A DNA stretch of 42,459 nucleotides from contig NZ_SMKK01000061.1 of NCBI RefSeq assembly GCF_004348425.1, positions 1 through 42,459 on the forward strand, read 5' to 3'. Below the pieces are notes generated by a model that ran no database searches, was not told the DNA's origin, and worked only from the letters and a program-made list of their open reading frames with translations. This document shows, piece by piece, positions 8,214 through 17,339 of this stretch; position 1 is the first letter of the stretch; the number at the start of each line of letters is the position of its first letter. The position numbers and the translations under genes were made by a program. The stretch is from Actinomadura sp. 7K507. Lineage in GTDB: Bacteria > Actinomycetota > Actinomycetes > Streptosporangiales > Streptosporangiaceae.

Positions 8214-9481
8214 GGCAGCTCCATGGTCACGACGGTCGGCCCGCCGGGCGGGCTCGTCACGGCCATCGTCCCATCGAAGGCCGCGAGCCTGCGCTCGATC
8301 CCGCGCATACCGGAGCCCCGCGCGGGGTCGGCGCCGCCCGTCCCATCGTCACCGATGATCATGAGCAGCCGGTCGCCGGAGTACTCGACCTGGACCCAGG
8401 CCCGCCGCGAACCCGAGTGCTTGACCACGTTGGCGAGCATCTCCGCCACGGCGAAGTAGGCGGCGGACTCGACCGGCGCGTCCGGGCGTCCGGGCAGATC
8501 GGTCCGGACGTCCACGGGCAGCGGCAGGCTGAGCGCCAGCGCCTGCACGGCCCCGTCCAGACCGCGCTCGGCCAGCACCGGAGGATGGATGCCCCGGACC
8601 AGGTCGCGCAGCTCGGTCAGCGCCGACCCGCTGGCGGCGCGGGCCTCGGCGAGCAGCTGCTGCGCGGTCTCCGGGTCGTGCTTCATCATCTCCTCGGCGA
8701 GGCCGATGTTCATGCTGAGCGCGACCAGCCGGGCCTGCGCGCCGTCGTGCAGGTCCCGCTCGATGCGGCGCAGCTCGGCCGCGGAGGCGTCCACCGTCTC
8801 CGACCGCGTCTCGGTGAGCCGCTGGACGCGCTCGGTCAGCGCGCCCCGCGTCGGCGAGAGCAGCGACTGGCCGAACAGCGCGTGCGCCTTCAGGAGCAGC
8901 GGCCCCAGCCGGACGGACGCCGCCACCATCGCGGCCCCGAGGACGAGCGTGCCGGCGTAACCGAGTGCTCCGTAGTCCTCGATCATCCAGAACGGGCCCC
9001 AGCCGAAGGTCCAGAGCGCCGCGATCCACGGCGCGACGAGCACGCCTTCCAGCCCGTACAGCGCCGTACCGGCCGCCAGGACCCCGAGGACGAGCGCGAT
9101 CGGGATGTTCAGCAGCGTCCACAGCAGGTCGCGCCACGACGCCGGGTCGGCCAGCAGCCACTTCAGCCGCCCGAACGGGCCGAGCCCGCCCGCCGGCTCC
9201 GGCCGGTACGGGATGGCGATCTTCACGCCCGACCATTCGGCGGCCCACGCCCGCTGCTGGTTGGCGACCGTGCGGATCGCCTGGAACACGACCGGCGTCA
9301 GCACGACCCCGGCGCCCAGCGGGATGAACACGATCGACAGCACCGCCAGGATGAACAACGGGAGGTGCACCGCGTACGCCAGCACGATCTGGACGACCGC
9401 ACGGACGAAGCTGACGAAGACACGCCGCGCGTACTCTCCGAGCAGCTCGACAACGCGCTGGGGGCTCACCTGGTCCTCCAT
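8165..9481 (-). CDS. Membrane sensor histidine kinase, HisKA_3 type
   Basis: 438 residues from ATG 9481 ([13 protein letters not shown]); an in-frame ATG at 9544 would add 21 residues encoded by a short tandem repeat. An N-terminal membrane region of about four hydrophobic segments (about residues 20-190) matches the actinobacterial 'sensor domain' kinases. The dimerisation helix [15 protein letters not shown] carries the phospho-acceptor His245. A HATPase region follows ([17 protein letters not shown] as the N box, GDDGTGGAD as G1, [14 protein letters not shown] as G2). The ATP-binding signatures look intact. It is the partner of the response regulator that overlaps its 3' end. Neither candidate start has a strong ribosome-binding site, so the exact N-terminus is uncertain. 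Confidence 0.9.
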   Translation of the reverse strand: MEDQVSPQRVVELLGEYARRVFVSFVRAVVQIVLAYAVHLPLFILAVLSIVFIPLGAGVVLTPVVFQAIRTVANQQRAWAAEWSGVKIAIPYRPEPAGGLGPFGRLKWLLADPASWRDLLWTLLNIPIALVLGVLAAGTALYGLEGVLVAPWIAALWTFGWGPFWMIEDYGALGYAGTLVLGAAMVAASVRLGPLLLKAHALFGQSLLSPTRGALTERVQRLTETRSETVDASAAELRRIERDLHDGAQARLVALSMNIGLAEEMMKHDPETAQQLLAEARAASGSALTELRDLVRGIHPPVLAERGLDGAVQALALSLPLPVDVRTDLPGRPDAPVESAAYFAVAEMLANVVKHSGSRRAWVQVEYSGDRLLMIIGDDGTGGADPARGSGMRGIERRLAAFDGTMAVTSPPGGPTVVTMELPCALSSPKTLPSSETG

Positions 9482-9525
9482 GGTGCTCTGTCCGATGGTG
9501 CTGTGTCCGATGGGTGCTGTGTCCG
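9479..9525. repeat. Three tandem ~15-bp direct repeats at kinase 5' end
   Basis: ATGGTGCTCTGTCCG (9480-9494), ATGGTGCTGTGTCCG (9495-9509) and ATGGGTGCTGTGTCCG (9510-9525) are near-identical consecutive units. On the minus strand they encode a Ser/Thr/Gly/Ile repeat if translation starts at 9544, or form the 5' leader if it starts at 9481. The region can gain or lose units by slippage. Confidence 0.75.
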
Positions 9526-9765
9526 ACGGTTCCGACTCCACCATTGTGGTCGGTTCCGGTCCAAGTCTCGGTGGTGCTAGATCCCCTCTCGTCCACGGCC
9601 ACGGGGGAGTTAGACCTACCCTGCGTCCGTGCCACACGTGTTCGGCCGTATCGAGCGGTGACAAATCAACCCGGTGACCAGACAACTCAACCCGGTGACA
9701 AGACAACGAGGCCCGTTCCCTGGACAATGCACGCTGACATCCAGGGGAGAAAGCGAATCGAAGCT

Positions 9766-12366
9766 GTGACAGCGACCACCAGCCAGACGTCCACCGGCCA
9801 GGAGGGCACCCAGCCCGCGGCCCCGCCCATCACCCAGCGCATCGCCGAGGAGATCGGCGTCGGCGAGGGGCAGGTGCGGGTCGCGGTGGACCTGCTCGAC
9901 GGCGGGGCGACCGTCCCGTTCATCGCCCGCTACCGCAAGGAGGCGACCGGCACCCTCGACGACGCGCAGCTCCGCGCGCTGGAGGAGCGGCTGCGCTACC
10001 TGCGCGAGCTGGACGAGCGGCGCGCCGCGATCCTGGAGTCGATCGAGTCGCAGGGCAAGCTCACCGGCGAGCTCAAGGCCCGGATCGTCGAGGCCGACTC
10101 CAAGGCGCGGCTGGAGGACATCTACCTCCCCTACAAGCCGAAGCGGCGCACCAAGGCGCAGATCGCCCGCGAGGCCGGTCTCGAACCGCTCGCCGAACTG
10201 CTGCTGGGCGACCCGTCCCACGACCCGCAGGCCGCCGCGGGCGGCTACATGGACGCGGACAAGGGCGTCGCCGACGCGGCGGCCGCGCTGGAGGGCGCGC
10301 GCGCCATCCTCGTGGAGCGTTTCGCCGAGGACGCCGACCTCATCGGCGCCCTGCGCGAACGCATGTGGAACCGGGGCCGCATGGTCTCGCGGGTCCGCGA
10401 CGGCAAGCAGGAGGCGGGCGCCAAGTTCTCCGACTACTTCGACTTCGCCGAGCCGTTCGCGAAGCTGCCCTCGCACCGCGTCCTCGCGCTGTTCCGCGGC
10501 GAGAAGGAAGAGGTCCTCGATCTCGACCTGGAGCCCGAGGAGACCCCGGAGGAGCCGGGGGCGCGCAGCTCGTACGAGGCCGAGATCGCCCGCCGGTTCC
10601 AGATCACCGACCAGGGCCGCCCGGCCGACAAGTGGCTCTCGGACGCCGTCCGCTGGGCGTGGCGTACCCGCGTCCTCGTCCACCTCGGAATCGACCTGCG
10701 CACCCGGCTCCGGCAGGAGGCCGAGGACGAGGCGGTCCGGGTTTTCGCCGCGAACCTGCGCGACCTGCTGCTCGCCGCTCCCGCCGGGACCCGCTCGACG
10801 ATGGGCCTGGACCCGGGCCTGCGCACCGGCGTCAAGGTCGCCGTCGTGGACGCCACCGGCAAGGCCGTCGCCACCGACACCATCTACCCGCACCTGGGGG
10901 CGGCGGGGCGTAGCCAAGGGGGTGAAACAGGGCCTCGCCGGAAGTGGGACGAGTCGATCGAGACGCTCGCCCGCCTCGCCCGCGAGCACAAGGTCGACCT
11001 CGTCTCCATCGGCAACGGCACCGCGTCCCGGGAGACCGACAAGCTCGCCGCCGACCTGATCGCCCGCCACCCCGACCTCAAGCTCACCAAGATCATGGTG
11101 TCGGAGGCCGGCGCGTCGGTGTACTCGGCGTCGGAGTACGCCGGGCGCGAACTGCCCGGCATGGACGTCTCCCTGCGCGGCGCCGTGTCGATCGCCCGCC
11201 GCCTGCAGGACCCGCTCGCCGAGCTGGTCAAGATCGACCCGAAGTCGATCGGAGTCGGCCAGTACCAGCACGACATCTCCGAAGTGAAGCTGTCCCGCTC
11301 GCTCGACGCCGTCGTCGAGGACTGCGTGAACGGTGTCGGCGTGGACGTCAACACCGCGTCCGCGCCGCTGCTGACCCGCGTGTCGGGCATCGGGGAGGGC
11401 CTCGCCGAGAACATCGTCGCCCACCGCGACGCCAACGGCCCGTTCCGGACCCGGGGCGGGCTGAAGGACGTCCCGCGGCTCGGCCCGAAGGCGTTCGAGC
11501 AGTGCGCGGGCTTCCTGCGCATCCCCGGCGGCGACGACCCGCTCGACGCCTCCAGCGTCCACCCGGAGGCGTACCCGGTCGTCCGGCGGATGCTGGACGC
11601 GGCGGGCAACGACATCAAGGGACTCATCGGCAACACCGCCGCCCTGCGGTCGCTGAAGCCCGCGGACTTCGTCGACAGCGCCTTCGGGCTGCCGACCGTC
11701 CACGACATCCTCGCCGAACTGGAGAAGCCCGGCCGTGACCCGCGCCCGGCGTTCAAGACCGCCACGTTCAAGGAGGGCGTCGACAAGCTCGCCGACCTCG
11801 AACCCGGAATGATCCTTGAGGGCGTCGTCACCAACGTCGCCGCGTTCGGCGCCTTCGTGGACGTCGGCGTCCACCAGGACGGGCTCGTCCACATCTCCGC
11901 GATGTCCGACAAGTTCGTGTCGGATCCGCGTGACGTCGCCAAGCCCGGCGACATCGTCCGCGTCAAGGTCCTGGAGGTCGACCTTCAGCGCAAGCGCATC
12001 TCGCTGACGCTCCGGCTGGACGACGAGCCGGGCGCCGACCGGCAGGGCCGCGGCCAGCAGAACCGCGACCAGCAGGGCCGCGACCAGCAGGGTGGGGGCC
12101 GGCGCGGCGAGCAGCGCGACCGCGGCGGCCGCCAGAACCGCGGCGGCCAGAGCGCACGCGGCGGCCAGAACGCACGCGGGGGCCAAGGCGGCGGCCAGGG
12201 CGGCGGTCAGGGCGGCGGCGGCCAGGGCGGCGGACGCGGCGGCCAGCGCGGAGGCGGACGAGGGGGCCAAGAAGGCGGCCAGGGCGGCGGCAAGGGAGGC
12301 GGCGCCATGGCCGACGCCCTCCGCCGCGCCGGTCTCGACGGGGGTCTCCCCGGCAAGGACCGCTGA
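9766..12366 (+). CDS. tex: Tex-family S1 RNA-binding protein with Gly/Arg/Gln-rich tail
   Basis: 866 residues from GTG 9766; an in-frame ATG at 9727 is the alternative, and neither has an ideal ribosome-binding site. Order: N-terminal helical HTH-like region ([20 protein letters not shown], then [15 protein letters not shown]), YqgF-like fold ([34 protein letters not shown]), helix-hairpin-helix ([18 protein letters not shown]) and S1 domain (about 679-752, [18 protein letters not shown]). Tex proteins bind RNA and associate with transcription. Two oddities: residues about 377-389 ([13 protein letters not shown]) interrupt the normally short YPHxPxxxWD segment with rare codons, and about 110 extra C-terminal residues are GGQ/RGG repeats. 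It is divergent from the kinase gene and has a strong terminator. Confidence 0.95.
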   Translation: MTATTSQTSTGQEGTQPAAPPITQRIAEEIGVGEGQVRVAVDLLDGGATVPFIARYRKEATGTLDDAQLRALEERLRYLRELDERRAAILESIESQGKLTGELKARIVEADSKARLEDIYLPYKPKRRTKAQIAREAGLEPLAELLLGDPSHDPQAAAGGYMDADKGVADAAAALEGARAILVERFAEDADLIGALRERMWNRGRMVSRVRDGKQEAGAKFSDYFDFAEPFAKLPSHRVLALFRGEKEEVLDLDLEPEETPEEPGARSSYEAEIARRFQITDQGRPADKWLSDAVRWAWRTRVLVHLGIDLRTRLRQEAEDEAVRVFAANLRDLLLAAPAGTRSTMGLDPGLRTGVKVAVVDATGKAVATDTIYPHLGAAGRSQGGETGPRRKWDESIETLARLAREHKVDLVSIGNGTASRETDKLAADLIARHPDLKLTKIMVSEAGASVYSASEYAGRELPGMDVSLRGAVSIARRLQDPLAELVKIDPKSIGVGQYQHDISEVKLSRSLDAVVEDCVNGVGVDVNTASAPLLTRVSGIGEGLAENIVAHRDANGPFRTRGGLKDVPRLGPKAFEQCAGFLRIPGGDDPLDASSVHPEAYPVVRRMLDAAGNDIKGLIGNTAALRSLKPADFVDSAFGLPTVHDILAELEKPGRDPRPAFKTATFKEGVDKLADLEPGMILEGVVTNVAAFGAFVDVGVHQDGLVHISAMSDKFVSDPRDVAKPGDIVRVKVLEVDLQRKRISLTLRLDDEPGADRQGRGQQNRDQQGRDQQGGGRRGEQRDRGGRQNRGGQSARGGQNARGGQGGGQGGGQGGGGQGGGRGGQRGGGRGGQEGGQGGGKGGGAMADALRRAGLDGGLPGKDR

Positions 12367-12396
12367 CCCGCACCCGCCGACCCCGGGAAAAACGAT

Positions 12397-12423
12397 CCCC
12401 GGGCTTCCAGCGGAAGCCCGGGG
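12397..12423. terminator. Bidirectional hairpin terminator
   Basis: CCCCGGGCTTCC (12397-12408) and GGAAGCCCGGGG (12412-12423) form a perfect 12-bp stem with an AGC loop. It lies between the convergent tex and DMT genes. Confidence 0.85.
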
Positions 12424-12440
12424 TGTCGGCCCGTTCCCGG

Positions 12441-13616
12441 TCAGTCGCTGAAGCCGCGCCAGCGCCCGTCCGAGCCCGTCTCCGTGGGACTCTGCGGACG
12501 GACGGGACGGCGCGGCGGCCGAGGCGCCGGCCCCTGCCGGTTGTACGGGCCCTGGCCGAGCGGGTCGTTCGCGTACTGGGAACGCTGCGGCGGCACCTGC
12601 GGCTGCGGCATCTCGCCCGGCTGCGGCATCTCGCCTTCGCCTTGCCCGCTATGGCGGTACAGCGGCCCGCCGGGCGGCGGGCCGTCCAGCGCGGAACCGC
12701 CGAACGGGTCCCGCGCGGAGGAGACGTCCTGCCGGGAGGGATCGCCCGGCGCTTCCTGAACGGGCCTGTGCCGGGGGAACTGCAGGACCGCGATCGCGCC
12801 CAGCGTCAGGGCGCCCAGCCGCATCGCGGAGTACGCCGTGTCCTGCGGCCACGCCTCCCCGTACATGAACGTGCCCATCGCCAGCAGGTACGTCTTGGCG
12901 GTGACCGTCATCACGGTCGCCACGATCGACACCCGGCAGCGCTGGAACGCCATGACCATGATCCCGAACCCGATCGCCGCGGCGACCACCGTCAGGTACG
13001 GCCAGGGCGTCATGGCGATCCGCAGGCTGGTCGCGTCGGCGTGGTCGCTCCAGCCCTTGATCGCCAGCTCGGCGGTTCCCACCGGGAAGCCCGAGCTGAG
13101 CCCGTAGGCGATCCCGGTGATCGGGCGGGCGTGCCTGCCGTCCGGCCGGTAGTCGCCCAGGACCAGGATCAGCACCGGCACCACGACCGCCGGGGCGACC
13201 ACCACCGCGATCTTCCACAGCGGCGCGTCCGCGGAGCTGATCGGCCCGTCTCCGCCGAGCGAGGCGGTCAGCAGCAGGATCGCGGCGCCGATCAGCACCA
13301 GGCTCAGCCACTCGCGCGGGGTGAGCCGCTCACCGAAGAACACCAGCGCGATCAGCAGCAGCGGGACCATGCCGGACATGAAGATCGGCACCGCGGTGGA
13401 CAGCGGAAGCCTGCTGAGCGCGAGGATCTGCAGGCCGAGCCCGGTCAGCACGATCGCGAGCGCGATCAGGAAGATCCAGTTGCTCACGATCGTCCAGATC
13501 ATGTGCAGGATGCGGTTGCCCCGGAGAGGGGCCATCCGGTCCGCCGCCAGCTTGAAGACGGCGAACCCGAGGTAGTAGAGACCGGTGGCACTGAAGGCCG
13601 CAGCTATCCCGTTCAT
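12441..13616 (-). CDS. DMT-superfamily (EamA-like) membrane protein with Pro-rich tail
   Basis: 391 residues. About ten hydrophobic segments fill residues 1-285, for example WIFLIALAIVLTGLGLQILA, AVPIFMSGMVPLLLIALVFF, WLSLVLIGAAILLLTASL and AVVVAPAVVVPVLILVL. FFGERLTPREW after the third or fourth segment is the usual end of the first EamA half. The last hundred residues are hydrophilic and Pro/Gln/Gly-rich, with a repeated EMPQP, and presumably cytoplasmic. The transported substrate is unknown. A good promoter (GTGACA-17 bp-CATACT) ends 8 nt before the ATG, so the transcript may be leaderless. It is monocistronic and convergent with tex. Confidence 0.85.
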   Translation of the reverse strand: MNGIAAAFSATGLYYLGFAVFKLAADRMAPLRGNRILHMIWTIVSNWIFLIALAIVLTGLGLQILALSRLPLSTAVPIFMSGMVPLLLIALVFFGERLTPREWLSLVLIGAAILLLTASLGGDGPISSADAPLWKIAVVVAPAVVVPVLILVLGDYRPDGRHARPITGIAYGLSSGFPVGTAELAIKGWSDHADATSLRIAMTPWPYLTVVAAAIGFGIMVMAFQRCRVSIVATVMTVTAKTYLLAMGTFMYGEAWPQDTAYSAMRLGALTLGAIAVLQFPRHRPVQEAPGDPSRQDVSSARDPFGGSALDGPPPGGPLYRHSGQGEGEMPQPGEMPQPQVPPQRSQYANDPLGQGPYNRQGPAPRPPRRPVRPQSPTETGSDGRWRGFSD

Positions 13617-13624
13617 CCCGGACG

Positions 13625-13653
13625 AGTATGGGGCTTCGGATGGCTTATGTCAC
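13625..13653 (-). promoter_or_regulatory. Promoter of the DMT gene
   Basis: On the minus strand GTGACA (13648-13653) and CATACT (13625-13630) have a 17-bp spacer. The -10 lies 8 nt before the ATG at 13616, which predicts a leaderless or nearly leaderless mRNA. Confidence 0.55.
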
Positions 13654-13729
13654 TGCCTGTGCGGGAACGTTGACGCGGATTCGTCGGTCTTGTGGGCGAC
13701 CGATGCGCGCAGACGGCGCCGCTACCCCA

Positions 13730-13940
13730 TAGACTTGGCCGCGCGAAGGCGCGGAGCCGTATTCGGCGTGCCCGCGCCGCTGAGAGACTGACCGGCTGAG
13801 TGGACGACGTAGACGGACCGGGCAACGGGCCCGTAGGCGTGTGCAGGCCGATGGCTCGCAGGCTTCAAGTTCGCAGGCAGGAAGAAGTACGCGTCGAACG
13901 CCGCGGCCGAGACAGCGCCCGATCAAGGAGACCTACCCCA
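13730..13940 (+). promoter_or_regulatory. Candidate tig -10 and long 5' leader
   Basis: TAGACT (13730-13735) is the best -10 in the 324-bp gap 13617-13940, although no good -35 pairs with it. If used, it gives a leader of about 200 nt before the GTG of tig. The leader is GC-rich with several short dyads (for example GCGCG...CGCGC near 13740-13752), but I could not fold it into a known riboswitch or tRNA. No supported ORF lies in it. AAGGAG (13925-13930) is the ribosome-binding site. Confidence 0.35.
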
Positions 13941-15449
13941 GTGAAGACCGATGTCGAGGAGCTGACCCCCACCCGGGTCAAGCTCACCGTCGAGGTTCCG
14001 TTCGACGAGCTCAAGCCGAACCTCGACAAGGCGTACAAGGAGATCTCGCAGCAGGTGCGGATCAAGGGCTTCCGGCCCGGCAAGGTCCCCGCCCCGCTGA
14101 TCGACAAGTACGTCGGCCGGGGTGCGGTCCTGCAGGAGGCGGTCAACGACGCGCTTCCCGAGCTGTACGGCCGCGCCGTCGAGGAGTCCGAGCTCTTCGT
14201 GCTCGGGCAGCCCGAGGTCGAGGTGACCGAGCTGGAGGACGGAACCCAGTTCGCGTTCACCGCCGAGGTCGACATCCGGCCGAAGTTCGAGGTGCCGGAC
14301 TACGACGGCCTCGAGGTCGTGGTGGACGACGCCGAGGTCACCGACGAGCAGGTCGGCGAGACGATCGACAACCTGCGCGAGCGGTTCGCGTCCCTCACCA
14401 ACGCCGAGCGCGCCGCCGAGGAGGGCGACTTCGCCACCATCGACCTGGTAGCCAGGATCGACGGGGAGGAGATCGAGGACGCCTCCACGAGCGGCTACTC
14501 CTACGAGGTCGGCAGCGAGTCGGCCGTCGAGGGCCTGGACGAGGCGCTCATCGGCCTGGCCGCGGGCGAGGACAAGACGTTCACCGGAGCCCTGGCCGGC
14601 GGCGAGCACGCCGGTGAGCAGGCCGAGATCACCGTCACCGTGCAGAGCGTGAAGGTGAAGAACCTGCCCGACCTGGACGACGAGTTCGCCCAGCTCGCGA
14701 GCGAGTTCGACACCATCGAAGAGCTCCGCGGCGACGTCCGGTCGAGGCTCGACCGGCAGGTGCGGATGCAGCAGCTGTCCGAGGCGCGCGACAAGGCCCT
14801 TGAGGCGCTGCTGGAGAAGGTCGACATCCCGCTTCCCGACAAGGTCGTGGACGAAGAGGTCGACCGCCGCAACCAGCAGCTGGAGCAGCAGCTCCAGATG
14901 GCGGGCATGACCAAGGACGACTACCTCTCCGGCGAGGAGAAGACGGAAGAGGAGTTCGACACCGAGGTCGCCGACGCCGCCCGGCTCGCGGTCAAGGGCG
15001 GTTTCGTCCTCGACCAGCTCGCCGTCCAGGAGGAGCTGAACGTCGAGAACGAGGAGCTCAGCGAGTACGTCGTCACGCAGGCGATGCAGATGGGCGTGCA
15101 GCCGCAGCAGCTCGCCGAGTACCTCACCCAGAACAACCAGCTCCCGGCGATCGTCTCGGAGGTGCTGCGCAGCAAGGCGCTGAACCTCGTCGTCGAGCAC
15201 GTGACCGTCAAGGACGAGTCGGGCAACGAGATCGACGTCGAGGCCGTCCAGCGGGAGCTGAACGGCGAGACGGGCGAGACCGTCCAGGCCGAGGACGCCG
15301 AGGACGCTGAAGGCGCCGAAGAGGTCCAGGACGACGAGGACACCGGCGAAGCCGGCGAGGCCTCCGCGAAGGCGGCTGAGGACGCCGCTGAGGAGACCCC
15401 GGCCGCCGAGGCGAAGGACGCACAGGACAAGGACTCCAAGGACTCCTGA
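13941..15449 (+). CDS. tig: Trigger factor, ribosome-associated chaperone
   Basis: 502 residues from a GTG with AAGGAG 10 nt upstream. The N-terminal ribosome-binding domain contains GFRPGKVP (43-50), the ribosomal protein L23 contact loop. A FKBP-like PPIase domain follows (about 150-240; EGDFATIDLVARIDGEEIED). The long helical C-terminal arms contain LPDKVVDEEVDRRNQQLEQQ. Length is a little above the usual 430-480 because of an acidic Ala/Glu/Asp tail (about 440-502), as in other actinobacteria. It folds nascent chains at the ribosome exit. It lies immediately upstream of clpP1P2-clpX, the conserved actinobacterial proteostasis cluster, with a terminator after the stop. Confidence 0.98.
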   Translation: MKTDVEELTPTRVKLTVEVPFDELKPNLDKAYKEISQQVRIKGFRPGKVPAPLIDKYVGRGAVLQEAVNDALPELYGRAVEESELFVLGQPEVEVTELEDGTQFAFTAEVDIRPKFEVPDYDGLEVVVDDAEVTDEQVGETIDNLRERFASLTNAERAAEEGDFATIDLVARIDGEEIEDASTSGYSYEVGSESAVEGLDEALIGLAAGEDKTFTGALAGGEHAGEQAEITVTVQSVKVKNLPDLDDEFAQLASEFDTIEELRGDVRSRLDRQVRMQQLSEARDKALEALLEKVDIPLPDKVVDEEVDRRNQQLEQQLQMAGMTKDDYLSGEEKTEEEFDTEVADAARLAVKGGFVLDQLAVQEELNVENEELSEYVVTQAMQMGVQPQQLAEYLTQNNQLPAIVSEVLRSKALNLVVEHVTVKDESGNEIDVEAVQRELNGETGETVQAEDAEDAEGAEEVQDDEDTGEAGEASAKAAEDAAEETPAAEAKDAQDKDSKDS

Positions 15450-15482
15450 GACGTTCTGGACGTTCCCCGACGCATCGGGCGG

Positions 15483-15514
15483 CGCCCCGCATTCGGACAC
15501 CCGGGTGCGGGGCG
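15483..15514 (+). terminator. Terminator of tig
   Basis: CGCCCCGCA (15483-15491) pairs with TGCGGGGCG (15506-15514), with a possible inner CGG/CCG pairing. It is followed by TTCCTTTGT. It lies 33 nt beyond the tig stop and separates it from clpP1. Confidence 0.75.
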
Positions 15515-15803
15515 TTCCTTTGTGCGGAGTGAACCGGGGTAAGGGCATCCCCGCACGCTCTCTCCGCTCTGAGCTGAGCGAAGCGAGGGCGTCCCGCGAC
15601 GCGTGTGCTTTGAGTTGACCGGGGGATGGAGGGAGCGTCCTCTGCGGGGGTCGCTTTCGCGAAGATCGCCGGTAGGGCCCGGGGGGCGTCCGGCGCCGCG
15701 CGGATACGCCCCTGGCGAAAAGGCGGCCCCCCGGGCTTAAACGGGCCCGTCCGCGCGTTAATGTCCAAGCATCCGAACCGATTAAAGGACCGGAGGAACA
15801 CCG
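15515..15803 (+). promoter_or_regulatory. clpP1P2 promoter region with ClgR-like site
   Basis: This 289-bp gap holds the clpP1 control region. CGC-CCCTG-GCG followed by AAA (core 15707-15717) fits the CGC-N5-GCG ClgR motif that activates clpP1P2 in actinobacteria. A second, imperfect candidate, TCGCTTTCGCGAA, lies at 15651-15663 with a 4-nt spacer. Downstream, GCGTTAATGT near 15757-15766 may include the -10. GGAGG (15792-15796) is the clpP1 ribosome-binding site. No ORF with coding character was seen. Activation by ClgR is known for the family; its use here is inferred. Confidence 0.5.
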
Positions 15804-16442
15804 GTGAGCATGCCTCCGACTTTCGACGAGTCGTCGCCGATCCAGGCGCGGGTCGCCGAGGCGCCCCTGATGCCTCTGGGCGACCAGCTGTTCCAGCGGC
15901 TGCTGCGTGAACGCATCGTCTTCCTCGGCCAGCAGGTCGACGACGATATCGCCAACCGCATCTGCGCCGAGCTCCTGCTGCTGTCGGCCGAGGACGGCCG
16001 GCGCGACATCACGCTCTACATCAACTCGCCAGGTGGCTCCGTCACCGCCGGTATGGCGATCTACGACATCATGAAGTACGTCCCGAACGACGTCGTCACG
16101 GTGGGCATGGGCCTGGCCGCGTCGATGGGCCAGTTCCTGCTGTGCGCCGGGACGACGGGCAAGCGCTACGCGCTGCCCCACGCGCGCATCATGATGCACC
16201 AGCCGTCCGGCGGCATCGGCGGCACCGCCTCCGACATCAAGATCCAGGCCGAGCAGATGCTGTACGTCAAGAAGACGCTCGCCGAGAAGATCGCCGAACA
16301 CACCGGCCAGACGCTCGCGCAGATCGAGAGCGACTCCGACCGCGACCGCTGGTTCACCGCCGACGAGGCCAAGGACTACGGGCTGGTGGACCACGTGGTG
16401 CTCAGTGCCACCCAGGTGCCCTCCGAGGGCACCGTCTCCTGA
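15804..16442 (+). CDS. clpP1: ATP-dependent Clp protease proteolytic subunit 1
   Basis: 212 residues from GTG 15804 with GGAGG 7 nt upstream. The serine protease triad is present: Ser107 in [10 protein letters not shown], His132 in [10 protein letters not shown] and Asp181 in DRDRWF. Handle-region and hydrophobic-pocket residues ([17 protein letters not shown]) are normal. A propeptide of about 10-15 residues is expected to be processed. In actinobacteria ClpP1 and ClpP2 assemble into a mixed tetradecamer fed by ClpX or ClpC1. It is the first gene of the clpP1-clpP2 operon, with 28 bp to the next start. Confidence 0.98.
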   Translation: MSMPPTFDESSPIQARVAEAPLMPLGDQLFQRLLRERIVFLGQQVDDDIANRICAELLLLSAEDGRRDITLYINSPGGSVTAGMAIYDIMKYVPNDVVTVGMGLAASMGQFLLCAGTTGKRYALPHARIMMHQPSGGIGGTASDIKIQAEQMLYVKKTLAEKIAEHTGQTLAQIESDSDRDRWFTADEAKDYGLVDHVVLSATQVPSEGTVS

Positions 16443-16470
16443 CGACCTGATCCTGATTCGGAGGCACACA

Positions 16471-17166
16471 GTGAGCGACTTCATCCGACCCGGTTTCAGC
16501 GATCTGGTCCGGCCCGGCGTCCAGACGGATGGGTCCCCGGCGCCGGCCCAGAGCCGCTACATCATTCCGTCGTTCGTCGAGCGCACCACGTACGGGGTCA
16601 AGGAGATGAACCCGTACAACAAGCTGTTCGAGGAGCGCATCATCTTCCTCGGCGTGCAGATCGACGACGCGTCGGCCAACGACGTGATGGCCCAGCTGAT
16701 CACGCTGGAGTCGATCGACCCCGACCGCGACATCAGCATCTACATCAACTCGCCCGGCGGCTCGTTCACGGCCATGACGGCGATCTACGACACGATGCAG
16801 TTCGTCAAGCCCGAAATCCAGACGGTCTGCATCGGCCAGGCCGCCTCGGCCGCGGCGGTGCTGCTCGGCGCCGGTACACCGGGCAAGCGGGCCGCGCTGC
16901 CCAACTCGCGGATACTGATCCACCAGCCCGCGACCGAGGGCACCTACGGGCAGTCCAGCGACATAGAGATCCAGGCGCGCGAGATCATGCGGATCCGCGA
17001 GCTTCTGGAGACCATCCTGGCCGAGCACAGCGGCAAGAGCGTCGACGAGGTCCGCAAGGACATCGAGCGCGACAAGATCCTCACGGCGGACGAGGCGAAG
17101 GACTACGGTCTCATCGACGATGTCTTCGCCAGCAGGAAGCGCAAAGCCGAGGTAGTGTCGTCCTGA
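16471..17166 (+). CDS. clpP2: ATP-dependent Clp protease proteolytic subunit 2
   Basis: 231 residues from GTG 16471, with GGAGG 6 nt upstream. The triad is Ser126 ([10 protein letters not shown]), His151 (RILIHQPA) and Asp201 (IERDKIL). Compared with ClpP1 it has a longer N-terminal extension (about residues 1-45, including [15 protein letters not shown]), probably a propeptide, and the alternative S1-pocket sequence typical of ClpP2. It forms the hetero-ring complex with ClpP1. The C-terminal tail [11 protein letters not shown] is basic. Confidence 0.98.
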   Translation: MSDFIRPGFSDLVRPGVQTDGSPAPAQSRYIIPSFVERTTYGVKEMNPYNKLFEERIIFLGVQIDDASANDVMAQLITLESIDPDRDISIYINSPGGSFTAMTAIYDTMQFVKPEIQTVCIGQAASAAAVLLGAGTPGKRAALPNSRILIHQPATEGTYGQSSDIEIQAREIMRIRELLETILAEHSGKSVDEVRKDIERDKILTADEAKDYGLIDDVFASRKRKAEVVSS

Positions 17167-17339
17167 GACGACATGAGGACGAGGAGAACCCCGAGCCCGG
17201 CCGCCACACTTCCGGGCGAGGGGCTTTCCAAGCCCGTTGGAGGCGGTAACGTCGAGTCCAACGTCGAGAGCCTTCGGGACGCAACCGAGCTGCGCCGCAT
17301 CCTCCAAGGCGGGCGGCCCCACGAAAAGGAGACAGTTGG

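Noticed and set aside
9616..12270. Long minus-strand open frame antisense to tex
   Set aside because: Low-complexity composition mirroring the plus-strand codons and no recognisable motif.
13923..16484. Long minus-strand open frame spanning antisense of tig and clpP1
   Set aside because: It crosses two well-supported genes and an intergenic terminator and has no domain.
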